Under the pieces are notes generated by a model, which worked only from the letters and a program-made list of their open reading frames with translations, searched no databases and was not told the DNA's origin. A stretch of DNA of 64,000 nt from Bacteroidales bacterium (lineage in GTDB: Bacteria > Bacteroidota > Bacteroidia > Bacteroidales > VadinHA17), in assembly GCA_016715075.1 (NCBI GenBank), contig JADKBK010000012.1, forward strand, positions 1 through 64,000, given 5' to 3'. The position numbers and the translations under genes were made by a program. This document shows, piece by piece, positions 38,403-47,645 of this stretch. Positions within the stretch are counted from its first letter, which is position 1, and each line of letters begins with the position of its first letter.

Positions 38403-39668
38403 TTATAACAGTTTATTCAATCCTGCTATGTTAAACCTGTAAAAATAGCGGTCCATGGCGTTTTCAATAGAAGACTCAACTATTCCGGATGGATCAATTC
38501 CCTGTATTTCTATGTTCCTGTAAAGCCGTGTGCGGGCCGATATGACTTCCGGATCTTCCCAGATATAGCGACATCCTGTTTTTATCAGCCAATCCTGACG
38601 TTCCTGGGCAAGAGAGTAAAAATCCTCAGCATTTTCTCCGGGTTGAAGCCACTTTTTCCAGCGGCCTGACCGTATTACCGAGTCCCAGAGTTGTTTTTTC
38701 AGGGATGCCGGCTTTCCTATCCTGCCTTCTTTGTATAGAGAGTTTTCCAAATCCTCCAGTTCTTCAAGTGCCTCGTACTCTTTTTCTGTAAACTCCGGAC
38801 CGACATTGGCTGCACCCATTCCTGATTCAGGGTAGGCTTCCGGGTTTGTAACATTATCTGAGTAATGTCCTTTTATAAGGCTTCCATATGACACTGCAAT
38901 TTCTGTGAGTTGTCTTGCAACCAGAGGATCAAATGTTGAGGTATGCAGATCGGTACCCACTTTGCCAACGACAAAGCATGGCCATATTTCTTCAATACCT
39001 TCTTTTTTCAAGCCATGTTTCAGCAGTTCCAGAAATCTTTTGAATGTATCCAGGTCAGCCAGGCCTCCATGCACCTCTTCAGTGCCTACTTCATATGAAA
39101 TCCTCGGATATTTATTTGTTGTCCTGAATCTTTCAGTATGTGATATCAGTTCAATTGTTCTTTCGGCAACAGTCTCAATACTTATCTGTTGAGTGCCATT
39201 GAGTGTAATATCTACTGTCGGATCAACATGGATGAGATCAAATCCGGCTTCAATTGCTGCCTCAAAGGAATGTTTTACTGCTGACATTGTTTTGTCATAT
39301 GACCAGTTTTCAGTTCTATGGAGATCTTTAAGCCAGGGCCCTCCATGATCAATAGCGATTATTACAGGCGATTTAACATTCAGATTGCGCGCATGCATCC
39401 TTATTGTCTGTACAAATTCCGCATGGGTAAGACCGGTATATCCGCCATCGAGATCCACCTGGTTGAGGGTTGCAGCAAATTTTATGGGAGCATCACACCG
39501 TTTGGAGGATTTCAGTGCAGCCCTGATAACTGAAACAGAATTAGGGCAGGCTGCAAAAATAGTTCTTTTAATACCTGAGATGGATTCCGTCTCACGGATC
39601 CTTTTCAGGATAAAATCCACTAGAGGTAAACCTGCAGAAGCAGCCCTCTCTCTGAGTTCCCTGTTCAT
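38403..39668 (-). CDS. kbaZ: Tagatose-bisphosphate aldolase non-catalytic subunit (KbaZ/GatZ)
   Basis: This 421-residue TIM-barrel protein belongs to the GatZ/KbaZ family, which is needed for full activity and stability of the class II tagatose-bisphosphate aldolase. Family segments seen are IFAACPNSVSVIRAALK near the start, PVIIAIDHGGPWLKD, GFDLIHVDPTVD and RISYEVGTEEVHGG. Length is typical. It begins 9 bp after agaS. Its co-occurrence with agaS, a PfkB kinase and kbaY defines an aga/gat-type pathway. Confidence 0.92.
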   Translation of the reverse strand: MNRELRERAASAGLPLVDFILKRIRETESISGIKRTIFAACPNSVSVIRAALKSSKRCDAPIKFAATLNQVDLDGGYTGLTHAEFVQTIRMHARNLNVKSPVIIAIDHGGPWLKDLHRTENWSYDKTMSAVKHSFEAAIEAGFDLIHVDPTVDITLNGTQQISIETVAERTIELISHTERFRTTNKYPRISYEVGTEEVHGGLADLDTFKRFLELLKHGLKKEGIEEIWPCFVVGKVGTDLHTSTFDPLVARQLTEIAVSYGSLIKGHYSDNVTNPEAYPESGMGAANVGPEFTEKEYEALEELEDLENSLYKEGRIGKPASLKKQLWDSVIRSGRWKKWLQPGENAEDFYSLAQERQDWLIKTGCRYIWEDPEVISARTRLYRNIEIQGIDPSGIVESSIENAMDRYFYRFNIAGLNKLL

Positions 39669-39677
39669 CTGAGCCGA

Positions 39678-40835
39678 TTAATACTTATAAATTGTTACAT
39701 TTTCCACAACACGGGAAATAGCTCCGCTTTCTGACGGTGAGTCGGGATTAAGCCCAAGGGAAAGTGACTTGTACATTCCCAGCAGCTGAGCAGGCAATAT
39801 ATCACATATCGTAAGTATCTCTTCATCAAGATGACTGCCTGATTCTGAGAGTTTTATTTCCAGATCGAATTCCAGTCCGTTGGCTTCAGTCTCGAAGATC
39901 CCTATTGTAAACAACGGTTTTTTACCCTTTCGCATTGAAAGCACCAGGTCTCTTTCATACTGCATCACAAAAGGATTGTTGGAGAAAATAAAAACAATGA
40001 GTGTCTCTTCATCAGTCACAGCTTTGGGGCCATGCCGGAATCCAAGATAGGAATGGTTTTTACAGATTATATTGCCGTCAGTAAGCTCCTGCAGCTTGAG
40101 GTTTGATTCCGTAGCCGTTCCATAGAAGGGGCCTGAACCCAGGAAAACAACTCTTTTAAAATCAATTGATGCCACCTCCTTGATTCTGGGTGCAAATACT
40201 TCAAGGATCTTTTTTCCGTAGGAATGAAGAGTATCGATCTGGGGAGCCAGTTGTGTTATCTCCTTCAGCCTTGCCAGAAGCAAACCACTCAGGAGCATAC
40301 CTGAATAGCTTCCTGTCATTGCCAGACCCTTATCGTTTGCCTCAGGAGGCAATACTATCAGAAACTTTGGAGATTCAGTTCGCCATATGGCAAGCTGTCC
40401 GTCAGGATCACATGTTATTATTAAATGGAAACATTTTTTACATAGTTTATCCGCAAGATCAACGACTGCAGTACTCTCCGGACTATTTCCTGAACGGGCA
40501 AATGATACCAGCATAATGGTATCATAGTCAAAGAAATAATCACCCGGATGAGAGACCAGGTCAGTTGTTGCCACTGCATCAGTATGAACATGCAGCGATC
40601 TGTTGAAAATGCCGTGGAGTGAGAGCCCGATATAGGCGCTCGTCCCGGCACCGGTCAGTATGATCTTTGAAACCTTCGGCAATGCTTCTGTCAGGTATGA
40701 AGATATTCTATCCCTGTCTTCCAGTATCTGTCTGTATATTTTCAGCCATAACTCAGGTTGTCCGGCAATTTCATTAGCTGTATACAAAGCCCCGGCTTCT
40801 TTAATCAGTGGGATTTCCAAGTCTAGTGGACACAT
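39678..40835 (-). CDS. agaS: SIS-domain aldose-ketose isomerase/deaminase, AgaS-like
   Basis: The 385-residue protein contains two SIS domains and matches AgaS in length and sequence. AgaS converts galactosamine-6-phosphate to tagatose-6-phosphate with release of ammonia. Signature pieces are ILTGAGTSAYIG (SIS 1), VSFARSGNSPESTAV, VFLGSGPFYGTATES (SIS 2) and FRHGPKAVTDEETLIVFI. Start is the ATG complementary to 40833-40835; the 39-residue upstream extension reads through the promoter. It is the first gene of the leftward operon and divergent from the DeoR regulator. Confidence 0.9.
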   Translation of the reverse strand: MCPLDLEIPLIKEAGALYTANEIAGQPELWLKIYRQILEDRDRISSYLTEALPKVSKIILTGAGTSAYIGLSLHGIFNRSLHVHTDAVATTDLVSHPGDYFFDYDTIMLVSFARSGNSPESTAVVDLADKLCKKCFHLIITCDPDGQLAIWRTESPKFLIVLPPEANDKGLAMTGSYSGMLLSGLLLARLKEITQLAPQIDTLHSYGKKILEVFAPRIKEVASIDFKRVVFLGSGPFYGTATESNLKLQELTDGNIICKNHSYLGFRHGPKAVTDEETLIVFIFSNNPFVMQYERDLVLSMRKGKKPLFTIGIFETEANGLEFDLEIKLSESGSHLDEEILTICDILPAQLLGMYKSLSLGLNPDSPSESGAISRVVENVTIYKY

Positions 40836-40864
40836 AAATATGGATTTGTGGTATTTTAATGTTG

Positions 40865-40896
40865 CAAATTTACATTTAAAGAGAGATAAATACAAA
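40865..40896 (-). promoter_or_regulatory. Promoter of the agaS operon (TTTG-N20-TAAATTTG)
   Basis: On the minus strand a -33 TTTG (40893-40896) and a -7 TAAATTTG (40865-40872) are separated by 20 bp, an exact Bacteroidota consensus pair, 29 bp upstream of the agaS ATG. TGAAAGAT words on either side (about 40902 and 40935) could be DeoR-type operator half sites, but that is speculative. Confidence 0.65.
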
Positions 40897-41043
40897 TTTA
40901 ATGAAAGATAATAATACTTATTTGTAAGTTTTTGAAAGATATTTTCTCGCAATATTAATATTCTGTTTCAGATTCTTTTTTAATTAATTAAGATTATTAT
41001 CTTTACTTTCACAACAATTTTTTTAATTACAACACTTTTTTTT

Positions 41044-41825
41044 ATGAAGACACGTAAAAGGAGTTCAACTGTTGAAAGAAGAAAGAGTATTTTAAATCAG
41101 ATAAATGATTCCGGACAGGTTCTGGTTCATGAACTTAGCAGGGAATTCAGCGTGAGTGAAGTAACTATAAGAAATGATCTTGAACAGCTTGAAAAGAAAA
41201 ATATGCTTATCAGGGCACGAGGTGGTGCCATCAAGGCTGAAAGAGGTGTTGGGATCGATTACCGTTTGTCTGATAAAGATAAACTGAACAGTGACGAGAA
41301 ATCGAGGATAGGGAAAAGAGCATCCCAGCTGATAAATGAGCATGATACTATAATTATTGATTCAGGGACAACCACAATGGAGGTTGCGAAAAACCTTGGT
41401 CATCTGACCGACCTCACTGTGATAAGTAATGCAATAAATATAATCAGCCAGCTCATCCAGCTGAAAAATGTTAACCTTATCATTCCAGGAGGTTATCTGC
41501 GGAAAAACTCACTTTCACTGGTAGGACCTCTGGCTGAGAAGAACCTTCAGAACCTCTATGTTGATAAAGTTTTTATTGGTGTTGACGGATTTGATACAAA
41601 GCATGGAATCTATACCCCGAATATTGAGGAGGCCTATTTTAATGAAATTATGATTAAGATTTCAAAGGAGGTTATCGTTCTCTGTGACTCCAGTAAATTC
41701 CTCAGGCGCAGCCTGGCATACATTGCAGCATTGACAAAATCCATACTGTCGTTACTGATAATGGTGTTCCCGATGAAGACAGGAAGCGTCTTGAAGATGC
41801 AGGGATAAAAGTCCTTATCGCTTAA
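41044..41825 (+). CDS. DeoR/GlpR-family transcriptional regulator (AgaR-like), frameshifted near end
   Basis: The protein of about 260 residues has an N-terminal DeoR helix-turn-helix (about 5-60, VHELSREFSVSEVTIRNDLEQLEKKNMLIRARGGA) and a C-terminal sugar-phosphate-sensing DeoRC domain (about 75-235, DSGTTTMEVAK, PGGYLRKNSLSLVG, GVDGFDTKHGIYTPN). Frame 1 ends at 41808 with a nonsense tail. The normal ending SIDKIHTVVTDNGVPDEDRK...AGIKVLIA is in the next frame and stops at 41825, implying one missing base near 41730. It should repress the divergent agaS operon and its own operon, released by a sugar phosphate. Confidence 0.85.
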
Positions 41826-42023
41826 ATCCAAATACTTTTACCCGGGAGTTACAGGGAGTTTCACTGAGTAGTATTCTTCATCGATTGGTATACTTTTCAG
41901 AAAAACTAATCGACTCTGAAAAATGGCTGAATCAAAAAATCAAAAGCATTGTCACCCAGTGATAACACTGTGTCACGCGGTGGTTAAGCTCTTTTAACGC
42001 TTAAACAGGAAATCTCTCATTCT

Positions 42024-42917
42024 ATGAATAATATTATTACTGCAGCGGAACTCTATCCATGGTGTAAAATTCCATATCAAAAGCTGGAAAATAATCCACT
42101 GCTAAAAGTGCCGTTCCGGCTTGTGAAAGACACTAATGAAATGGGAATGATTATGGCCAGGGAGCTGGCTGATGAAATTTCAGCAAATAATAAGGCAGGT
42201 AAGATTACAAGGGCTATAATTCCTTGCGGGCCGGCCTGCTGGTACAAGCCCTTCACTGATTTGATTAACAATGAAAAGATCAGTCTTAAGAACCTGGTCG
42301 TTTTTCATATGGATGAGTGTCTCGACTGGCAGGGAATGGAGCTTCCAAAAAAGCATCCTTACAGTTTTAGGGGATTCATGGAAATGCACTTTTATGGACC
42401 TGTCTTACCAGGTTTATCGGTGCCTGAAGAAAACAGAAAATGGCTGAATGGCAATAATGTAAATGAGATTAAGTCTGAAATTGAAAAAGCTCCTGTTGAC
42501 ATTACTTATGGCGGATGGGGGCAGGACGGTCATATTGCGTATAATCAGGCAAGAAGACATCCCTTCAGCCATGTTACAATCGATGATGTGCGTAATTCCA
42601 CTGTCAGGATCCAGGAGAACAACCTTGATACAATTATTGCCCTTGCGCAAAGAACTTTTGGATCTGCTTATCAGTTCGTCCCTCCGATGTCGGTTACTCT
42701 GGGAGTAAAGGAGTGTTTATCTGCCAGGAAGGTAAGACTTTTCAGTGATACCGGTGCCTGGAAACAGACAGCCTTGAGGGTTGCCCTTTTCGGACCCCTG
42801 ACTCCGGAATACCCTATAACTCTGTGTCAGGAACATTCCGATGCTCTGATTACTGCCACCGTTGCCACTGCTGGTCACCCTATAAGTGAGAACCCTGACT
42901 GGGAGTTAATTTATTGA
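42024..42917 (+). CDS. NagB-like glucosamine-6-phosphate deaminase family protein with altered active site
   Basis: The 297-residue protein has the NagB/6-phosphogluconolactonase fold. VVFHMDECLDW (catalytic-site Asp97) and GGWGQDGHIAYNQA (Asp168, His170) correspond to E. coli NagB Asp72, Asp141 and His143. The Glu148 position of NagB is Gln175 here (YNQ in place of FNE). Flanking motifs TIIALAQRTFG and PPMSVTLGVKECLSARK agree with NagB. It may act on a different amino-sugar phosphate or be a non-deaminating isomerase. It is the second gene of the rightward unit, 198 bp after the DeoR stop, and 20 bp before a PfkB kinase. Confidence 0.82.
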   Translation: MNNIITAAELYPWCKIPYQKLENNPLLKVPFRLVKDTNEMGMIMARELADEISANNKAGKITRAIIPCGPACWYKPFTDLINNEKISLKNLVVFHMDECLDWQGMELPKKHPYSFRGFMEMHFYGPVLPGLSVPEENRKWLNGNNVNEIKSEIEKAPVDITYGGWGQDGHIAYNQARRHPFSHVTIDDVRNSTVRIQENNLDTIIALAQRTFGSAYQFVPPMSVTLGVKECLSARKVRLFSDTGAWKQTALRVALFGPLTPEYPITLCQEHSDALITATVATAGHPISENPDWELIY

Positions 42918-42937
42918 TTATCTGAATATTTTCAGGA

Positions 42938-43975
42938 ATGCTAAACTTTGATCCATCCCGATTGTGCTATGATGGAATTGTTGGAACCGGAGGGATCGGA
43001 TCCGGGAAATTTTTCATGCTCAAAGGAAACCATACCCTTGGACGGGAGGAGAGCCGGGCAGGCCATTTCCTGAACATTAATGATTATTGCAAACAACATA
43101 TAATTCTGCATTATATTAAAGTTTTGCTGGGACAATCTTTCAGAGTGATCCCGGCAGGGAAAACCGGTGATGATGATATTGGATGCACCCTTTTCAGGGA
43201 AATGGAAGAGACAGGCTTTGAGATGGACCTGGTTGAGAAAGTTAATTCAGTATCAACTCTTTTCTCCTTTTGTTTCCAGTACCCCGACGGTAGCGGAGGT
43301 AACCTGACCACTGATAATTCGGCCTGTTCAATGGTTGATACAGATTTTATAGAAAAGGCAAAGCCATCTGTTACAGCACTTGGCTCTAAGGGAATCGTTA
43401 TGGCAGCACCGGAGGTGCCTCTGCCATCGCGACAAAGACTTCTTGAGCTGGGCCGGATGCACGGGCTTTTCTGTGCTGCTTCCTTTACAACCGGTGAACT
43501 GGAGAAATCATTTGAAGAGATAGATTTCGGTAATATAGATCTTCTTGCAATAAATGCAGACGAAGCCTCTGCAATTGCAGGATCTGATTCAGTCGGGAGG
43601 GATAAACTTTCCCTCATTAAGGCGGTAATAAGCAGATTACAATCAGTTAATGGCGGAATAGTGATTACTATTACTGATGGCAGGGAAGGGAGCTGGTGCT
43701 GGGATGGCATGGAGCTTAACAGGATTCCTTCCATCGAGGTAACCCCGGTCAGCACTGCAGGAGCGGGAGATGCTTTTTTCTCCGGGATACTGACGGGGCT
43801 TGCCCTGGGACTTCATTTATTTGAGGCACAGCAACTCGCTACACTGATTGCAGGACTGAGTGTATGTTCACCTGATACAATTCATAAAGGGATTGATAAG
43901 ATTTCAATTCTGACATTTCTTAAACAATCGAAAATGACCGTTTCACCTAACATATTAAAATTACTGGAGGACTAA
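42938..43975 (+). CDS. PfkB-family carbohydrate kinase
   Basis: The 345-residue protein is a ribokinase-type kinase with a 20-residue longer N-terminal lead (FDPSRLCYDGIVGTGGIGSGKFF) and the ATP/substrate signature STAGAGDAFFSGI near 268-280, with catalytic Asp. The start has a good CAGGA close to the ATG. It is tightly placed between the NagB-like gene and a small ORF, so its substrate is probably the product or precursor of the NagB-like step. Specificity cannot be told apart from the first PfkB gene (37352-38308), to which it is only distantly similar. Confidence 0.85.
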   Translation: MLNFDPSRLCYDGIVGTGGIGSGKFFMLKGNHTLGREESRAGHFLNINDYCKQHIILHYIKVLLGQSFRVIPAGKTGDDDIGCTLFREMEETGFEMDLVEKVNSVSTLFSFCFQYPDGSGGNLTTDNSACSMVDTDFIEKAKPSVTALGSKGIVMAAPEVPLPSRQRLLELGRMHGLFCAASFTTGELEKSFEEIDFGNIDLLAINADEASAIAGSDSVGRDKLSLIKAVISRLQSVNGGIVITITDGREGSWCWDGMELNRIPSIEVTPVSTAGAGDAFFSGILTGLALGLHLFEAQQLATLIAGLSVCSPDTIHKGIDKISILTFLKQSKMTVSPNILKLLED

Positions 43976-43976
43976 A

Positions 43977-44288
43977 ATGGGAATAGTAATGCGTATTATA
44001 CAACAGTTCGATCCTGCCCGTGAAGATGATTTCATGGCTCTTGAACGTCAATTTGATGAACTCGAAAAGAAGCGTCCCGATTTTCCCAAGGGAAGGCGTA
44101 TGCAGCCTGTGTCATCAGCTGAGCCTGTTAATACCCTTATCTGGCAATGTGATTTTCCGGATATTGAAACAGCATTTATGGCATTAAATTTTTTTGATGG
44201 TGATGAAGCGCATGAAAAGCTTTTCAGGAAGCAGGTAGAACTGATGAAATCTATTAAGATAGAGTTTTATAAGACGTTGGATTTCTGA
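43977..44288 (+). CDS. Small conserved hypothetical protein (ferredoxin-like-barrel type)
   Basis: The 103-residue ORF has no signal peptide. Its pattern (beta strand MRIIQQF, helix DDFMALERQFDELEKKRPDFPKG, strand, helix DIETAFMALNFF, strand) suggests a dimeric alpha-beta (NIPSNAP-like) barrel. ATG at 43977 is preceded by GGAGG and follows the kinase stop by 1 bp, so it is co-translated. No named family recognised. It may be an accessory mutarotase-like or dehydratase-like protein of the sugar pathway. Confidence 0.7.
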   Translation: MGIVMRIIQQFDPAREDDFMALERQFDELEKKRPDFPKGRRMQPVSSAEPVNTLIWQCDFPDIETAFMALNFFDGDEAHEKLFRKQVELMKSIKIEFYKTLDF

Positions 44289-44496
44289 GGATGATTGGAG
44301 TTGGGATATTGGGGTCCTTCGCTGCACCCGGGCTGAAGGTGAATGGAATTATGCTGTGGGGATTGTCTCTCGATGCGCTCGTGATGAGCGATAATAAAAA
44401 TAAGCTGGTGCCGGTATTCAAATAATATTCTTAAACTATTGTGATCTGGTTTCAGTTGCTTAAATTTGATTTTTACAACCTATAATAACTTCAACT

Positions 44497-46032
44497 ATGC
44501 TTAAAAGGAATTTGTTCTTTATGTTTTTAATTGTCTCCCAATTACTTATGGGGCAAAAAGCTACCATAACAATGCAATCAAGAGACATACTAACCTATCC
44601 TTATAATGATCCCAGTCCGATACCTCTTTTAAGTGAAGGGCGGCCTGAAATTTATCCATATTTTTCTTTCAGCGGATACAGCCTGAAGGGGCAGATGCAA
44701 AAGTGGAATGTGGTAAAGCTTGAGAATGATTATATTGAGGTTTATGTTATGCCTACTGACGGTGGGAAAGTATGGGGTGCGATTGAAAAATCCACCGGCA
44801 AGGAGTTTGTGTACCGCAATGAAGTAATGAAATACAGGAATATTTCCATGCGCGGCCCATGGACCTCCGGGGGTATTGAATTTAACTTCGGTTATATAGG
44901 TCATAATCCCTCCACCTGTGTGCCTGTAGATTATAAGACGGTTGAAAATCCTGACGGCAGTGTGAGTTGTATAGTTGGCAGCCTTGATCTGTCTTCAAGG
45001 ACTAAATGGATTGTAGAGGTCAGGCTTCCCAAGGATAAGGCTTATTTTGAGACCTATGCTACATGGAGCAATCCGACCCCCCTTCCTCAGACATATTATA
45101 ACTGGATGACAGCAGCAGCAGTTGTTACTGAAGATCTTGAATTTGCATATCCCGGAAGTGCAGCTATCGGACATGGAGGCGAATGGCAACCCTGGCCGGT
45201 TGACAGTAAGGGCCGGAATATAGCCTGGTATAAGAACAACAATTTTGAATCGAGTAAATCATATCATGTCGTTGGTGAATTCAATGATTTCATGGGAGGT
45301 TACTACCATAACTCAAAGTTCGGCTTTGGTCACTGGGCCCTTAATGATGAGATGCCTGGTCATAAGCTGTGGTTATGGTCTCTCGCCAGGGATGGAGGAA
45401 TATGGGAAGATCTCCTGACAGATTCTGACGGTCAGTATATGGAATATCAGGCCGGACGTATGTTCAACCAGTATGGAGGCTCTTCAGCATTCCAGACTCC
45501 GATCTCACAGACTCCGTTTAATCCGGGGCTTACCGACAAGTGGCATGAGATCTGGTTTCCTGTTAAAGAGATTGGTGGTCTGACAGATGTGTCACCAATG
45601 GGTGTAATGAATATCGAAGCTGAGAATGGCAAGCTGGAGATTGGCATAAACTCACTTTCTTTTGCCCAGGGTAAAATAATAGTGAAATCGGAAGGCAAAG
45701 TTGTGTTTACAGAGGAGAAGAAGTTCAAGCCTATGGATGTTTACAAGACTTCTGTTAATGTGAAACAGAATGCTGATTATGAGGTCGCTGTTGAGGGTAT
45801 GGATCTCCTGTACAGTCCTTCAAAAAGAGTTATTCTCAAGAGACCATTCGTCTCTGAAATGCCTAAGGATTTAGTCACCGGGGCTTCTCTTTACCAGGAG
45901 GGTATGGAGCTTAAGGAAGGGAGGATTTATCTGAAGGCTGAAAAACTCTTTAAAAGCTGTATTCTGAAGGATCCACTTTATATTGATGCATGCAGCTCTC
46001 ACAGAATTATATTATCGGAGAATGCAGTATGA
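44497..46032 (+). CDS. DUF5107-TPR protein A, N-terminal part (frameshifted)
   Basis: These 511 residues are exported (signal to about LLMGQ). They form a DUF5107 domain (about 20-330), a beta-sandwich of galactose-mutarotase-like type with KLENDYIEVYVMPTDGGKVWGAIEKSTGKEFVYRN and PWTSGGIEFNFG. A linker (330-455) and the first TPR follow. The frame breaks at DPLYIDA (near 45990), and the rest of the gene continues in another frame to 47602. Repaired, the protein is about 1035 residues and closely parallels the next gene. Proteins of this type sit in glycan-utilisation loci; a carbohydrate-active or glycan-binding role is likely but no activity is established here. Confidence 0.8.
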   Translation: MLKRNLFFMFLIVSQLLMGQKATITMQSRDILTYPYNDPSPIPLLSEGRPEIYPYFSFSGYSLKGQMQKWNVVKLENDYIEVYVMPTDGGKVWGAIEKSTGKEFVYRNEVMKYRNISMRGPWTSGGIEFNFGYIGHNPSTCVPVDYKTVENPDGSVSCIVGSLDLSSRTKWIVEVRLPKDKAYFETYATWSNPTPLPQTYYNWMTAAAVVTEDLEFAYPGSAAIGHGGEWQPWPVDSKGRNIAWYKNNNFESSKSYHVVGEFNDFMGGYYHNSKFGFGHWALNDEMPGHKLWLWSLARDGGIWEDLLTDSDGQYMEYQAGRMFNQYGGSSAFQTPISQTPFNPGLTDKWHEIWFPVKEIGGLTDVSPMGVMNIEAENGKLEIGINSLSFAQGKIIVKSEGKVVFTEEKKFKPMDVYKTSVNVKQNADYEVAVEGMDLLYSPSKRVILKRPFVSEMPKDLVTGASLYQEGMELKEGRIYLKAEKLFKSCILKDPLYIDACSSHRIILSENAV

Positions 46033-47602
46033 TTCAGCACTCTATTATGCCAACAGTGCACTTCAGCTGGATACCTATCATCCTGCGGCAAACTATTTCG
46101 CAGGGATTACATACCTGGCTACTGGTGATCTGAAAGATGCTACGGAAAGCTTAGGATGGGCAGCCCGTTCACCCGAGTACCGTTCTACGGCATATGCCTG
46201 GATGGCAGCAATAGAACTTATGCAGAAAAATAAACCACTCACTGAGCACTATGCCAACCTTGCGCTTGATTATAACCGTACAAATATCAATGCCCTTCAG
46301 GTACTGACTGTTCTTTACCGTACCTCAGGCGAAACGGTCCTTGCCGATAAGTATATTCAGACGTTGAGCTCCATTGACCCCCTTAGCCATTTTGCTGATT
46401 TTGAACGTTATCTTATTCATAATTCATCTGAGAACTTCACAAGATTCACCTCTTCCATCACTAATGAGACCCCATATCAGACCTATCTGGAGTTAGCCAT
46501 GATATATTATGGATTCGGACTTAAGGATGATGCACTGGCAGTGCTGGAGAAAGCGCCTTCAGTTCCGGAGGTTACATTGTGGAAGGCATATCTCAAAAAT
46601 GATATCGCGCTTGTGAATGAGGCAGCAGCAGCTTCACCTGCTTTTGTGTTCCCCTACAGGCCGGAAACAATTTCAGCTCTGAAATGGGCCATATCCAAAA
46701 ACAACAGCTGGAAATTCAAATACTATCTGGCTCTGAATACCGGAGCTGTCCAGCGTCCCGGAGAATGTCTGAAGCTTCTCCTGGAGTGTGGTCAGGAACC
46801 TGATTTTGCAGCATTCTATCTTACACGTGCATCCCTTGTAGCTTCAACTGATGACGGACAGGAACTTAAGGATCTTCAGACTGCCCAGAAACTGGCTCCG
46901 GATGACTGGAGAACAGCGCTCAAACTGATAAACTACTATTCTGCCAGAAAAGATTTCAAAACAGCATTGACATTGTCGACAGCTGCTTACAAGAAGAATA
47001 AAGAAAATTTTGCAATTGGGCTTCAGTATGCTACCGCTCTTAATAATAACGGACTGTATGCAAATAGCCTGAAAACTCTTGAAACAATGAATGTAGTTCC
47101 TTCCGAAGGCGGACAGGAAGGTAAAATTGTTTTTGAACAGGCAACCCTTTTCCTGTCAATGGATCTTATGACAAAAAAGAAATACTCCGATGCTCTCAGG
47201 ATGATAGAGAAATCTAAAGAATGGCCTGAAAACCTTGGTGTTGGAGAACCATATGTTGTTGACACCAGGCTCCAGGATTATCTTAAAATTAAATGTCTTG
47301 AAAAATTGAACCGCAAACCTGAGGCTGACGCTCTTAAGAAGTCGACTGTTGAATCTGCAGGACTCCACCAGGGCTCTTCTTTTAATAATCTTCTTACCAT
47401 TAAAGTGTTAAATGAGATGGGTAATAAAGCAGCTGCTGATGAAATGGTTGCGAAGCTTAAAGGTTCAAAAAATCCGGTTCAGAAATGGATTGTTGCAGTT
47501 ATTGAAAACGACCAGGCAGCCATAACCCAACTGGAAAAGGGATTTGGTTCAGATAATAATTTCCTTATCATGAAGAAACTAATGGAGGTCTCAGGGAAAT
47601 AG
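45983..47602 (+). CDS. DUF5107-TPR protein A, C-terminal TPR part (frameshifted)
   Basis: These 539 residues have no signal of their own and consist of tetratricopeptide repeats (for example YYRRMQYDSALYYANSALQLD and TKKKYSDALRMIEKSKEW), continuing the N-terminal DUF5107 part in another frame. The upstream frame of this ORF overlaps the first ORF by 50 bp, and comparison with the paralogue (LYIDALACLAEL) shows two bases missing near 45990. The TPR array probably mediates protein-protein contacts in the periplasm or at the outer surface. Confidence 0.78.
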   Translation: MMHAALTELYYRRMQYDSALYYANSALQLDTYHPAANYFAGITYLATGDLKDATESLGWAARSPEYRSTAYAWMAAIELMQKNKPLTEHYANLALDYNRTNINALQVLTVLYRTSGETVLADKYIQTLSSIDPLSHFADFERYLIHNSSENFTRFTSSITNETPYQTYLELAMIYYGFGLKDDALAVLEKAPSVPEVTLWKAYLKNDIALVNEAAAASPAFVFPYRPETISALKWAISKNNSWKFKYYLALNTGAVQRPGECLKLLLECGQEPDFAAFYLTRASLVASTDDGQELKDLQTAQKLAPDDWRTALKLINYYSARKDFKTALTLSTAAYKKNKENFAIGLQYATALNNNGLYANSLKTLETMNVVPSEGGQEGKIVFEQATLFLSMDLMTKKKYSDALRMIEKSKEWPENLGVGEPYVVDTRLQDYLKIKCLEKLNRKPEADALKKSTVESAGLHQGSSFNNLLTIKVLNEMGNKAAADEMVAKLKGSKNPVQKWIVAVIENDQAAITQLEKGFGSDNNFLIMKKLMEVSGK

Positions 47603-47645
47603 GGTCTTTTGCTAATATTTATATTCATCTTAAAAACTATCATTT

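Noticed and set aside
40836..40952. 39-residue N-terminal extension of AgaS
   Set aside because: It reads through the promoter and does not match AgaS length (about 385 residues from the inner ATG).
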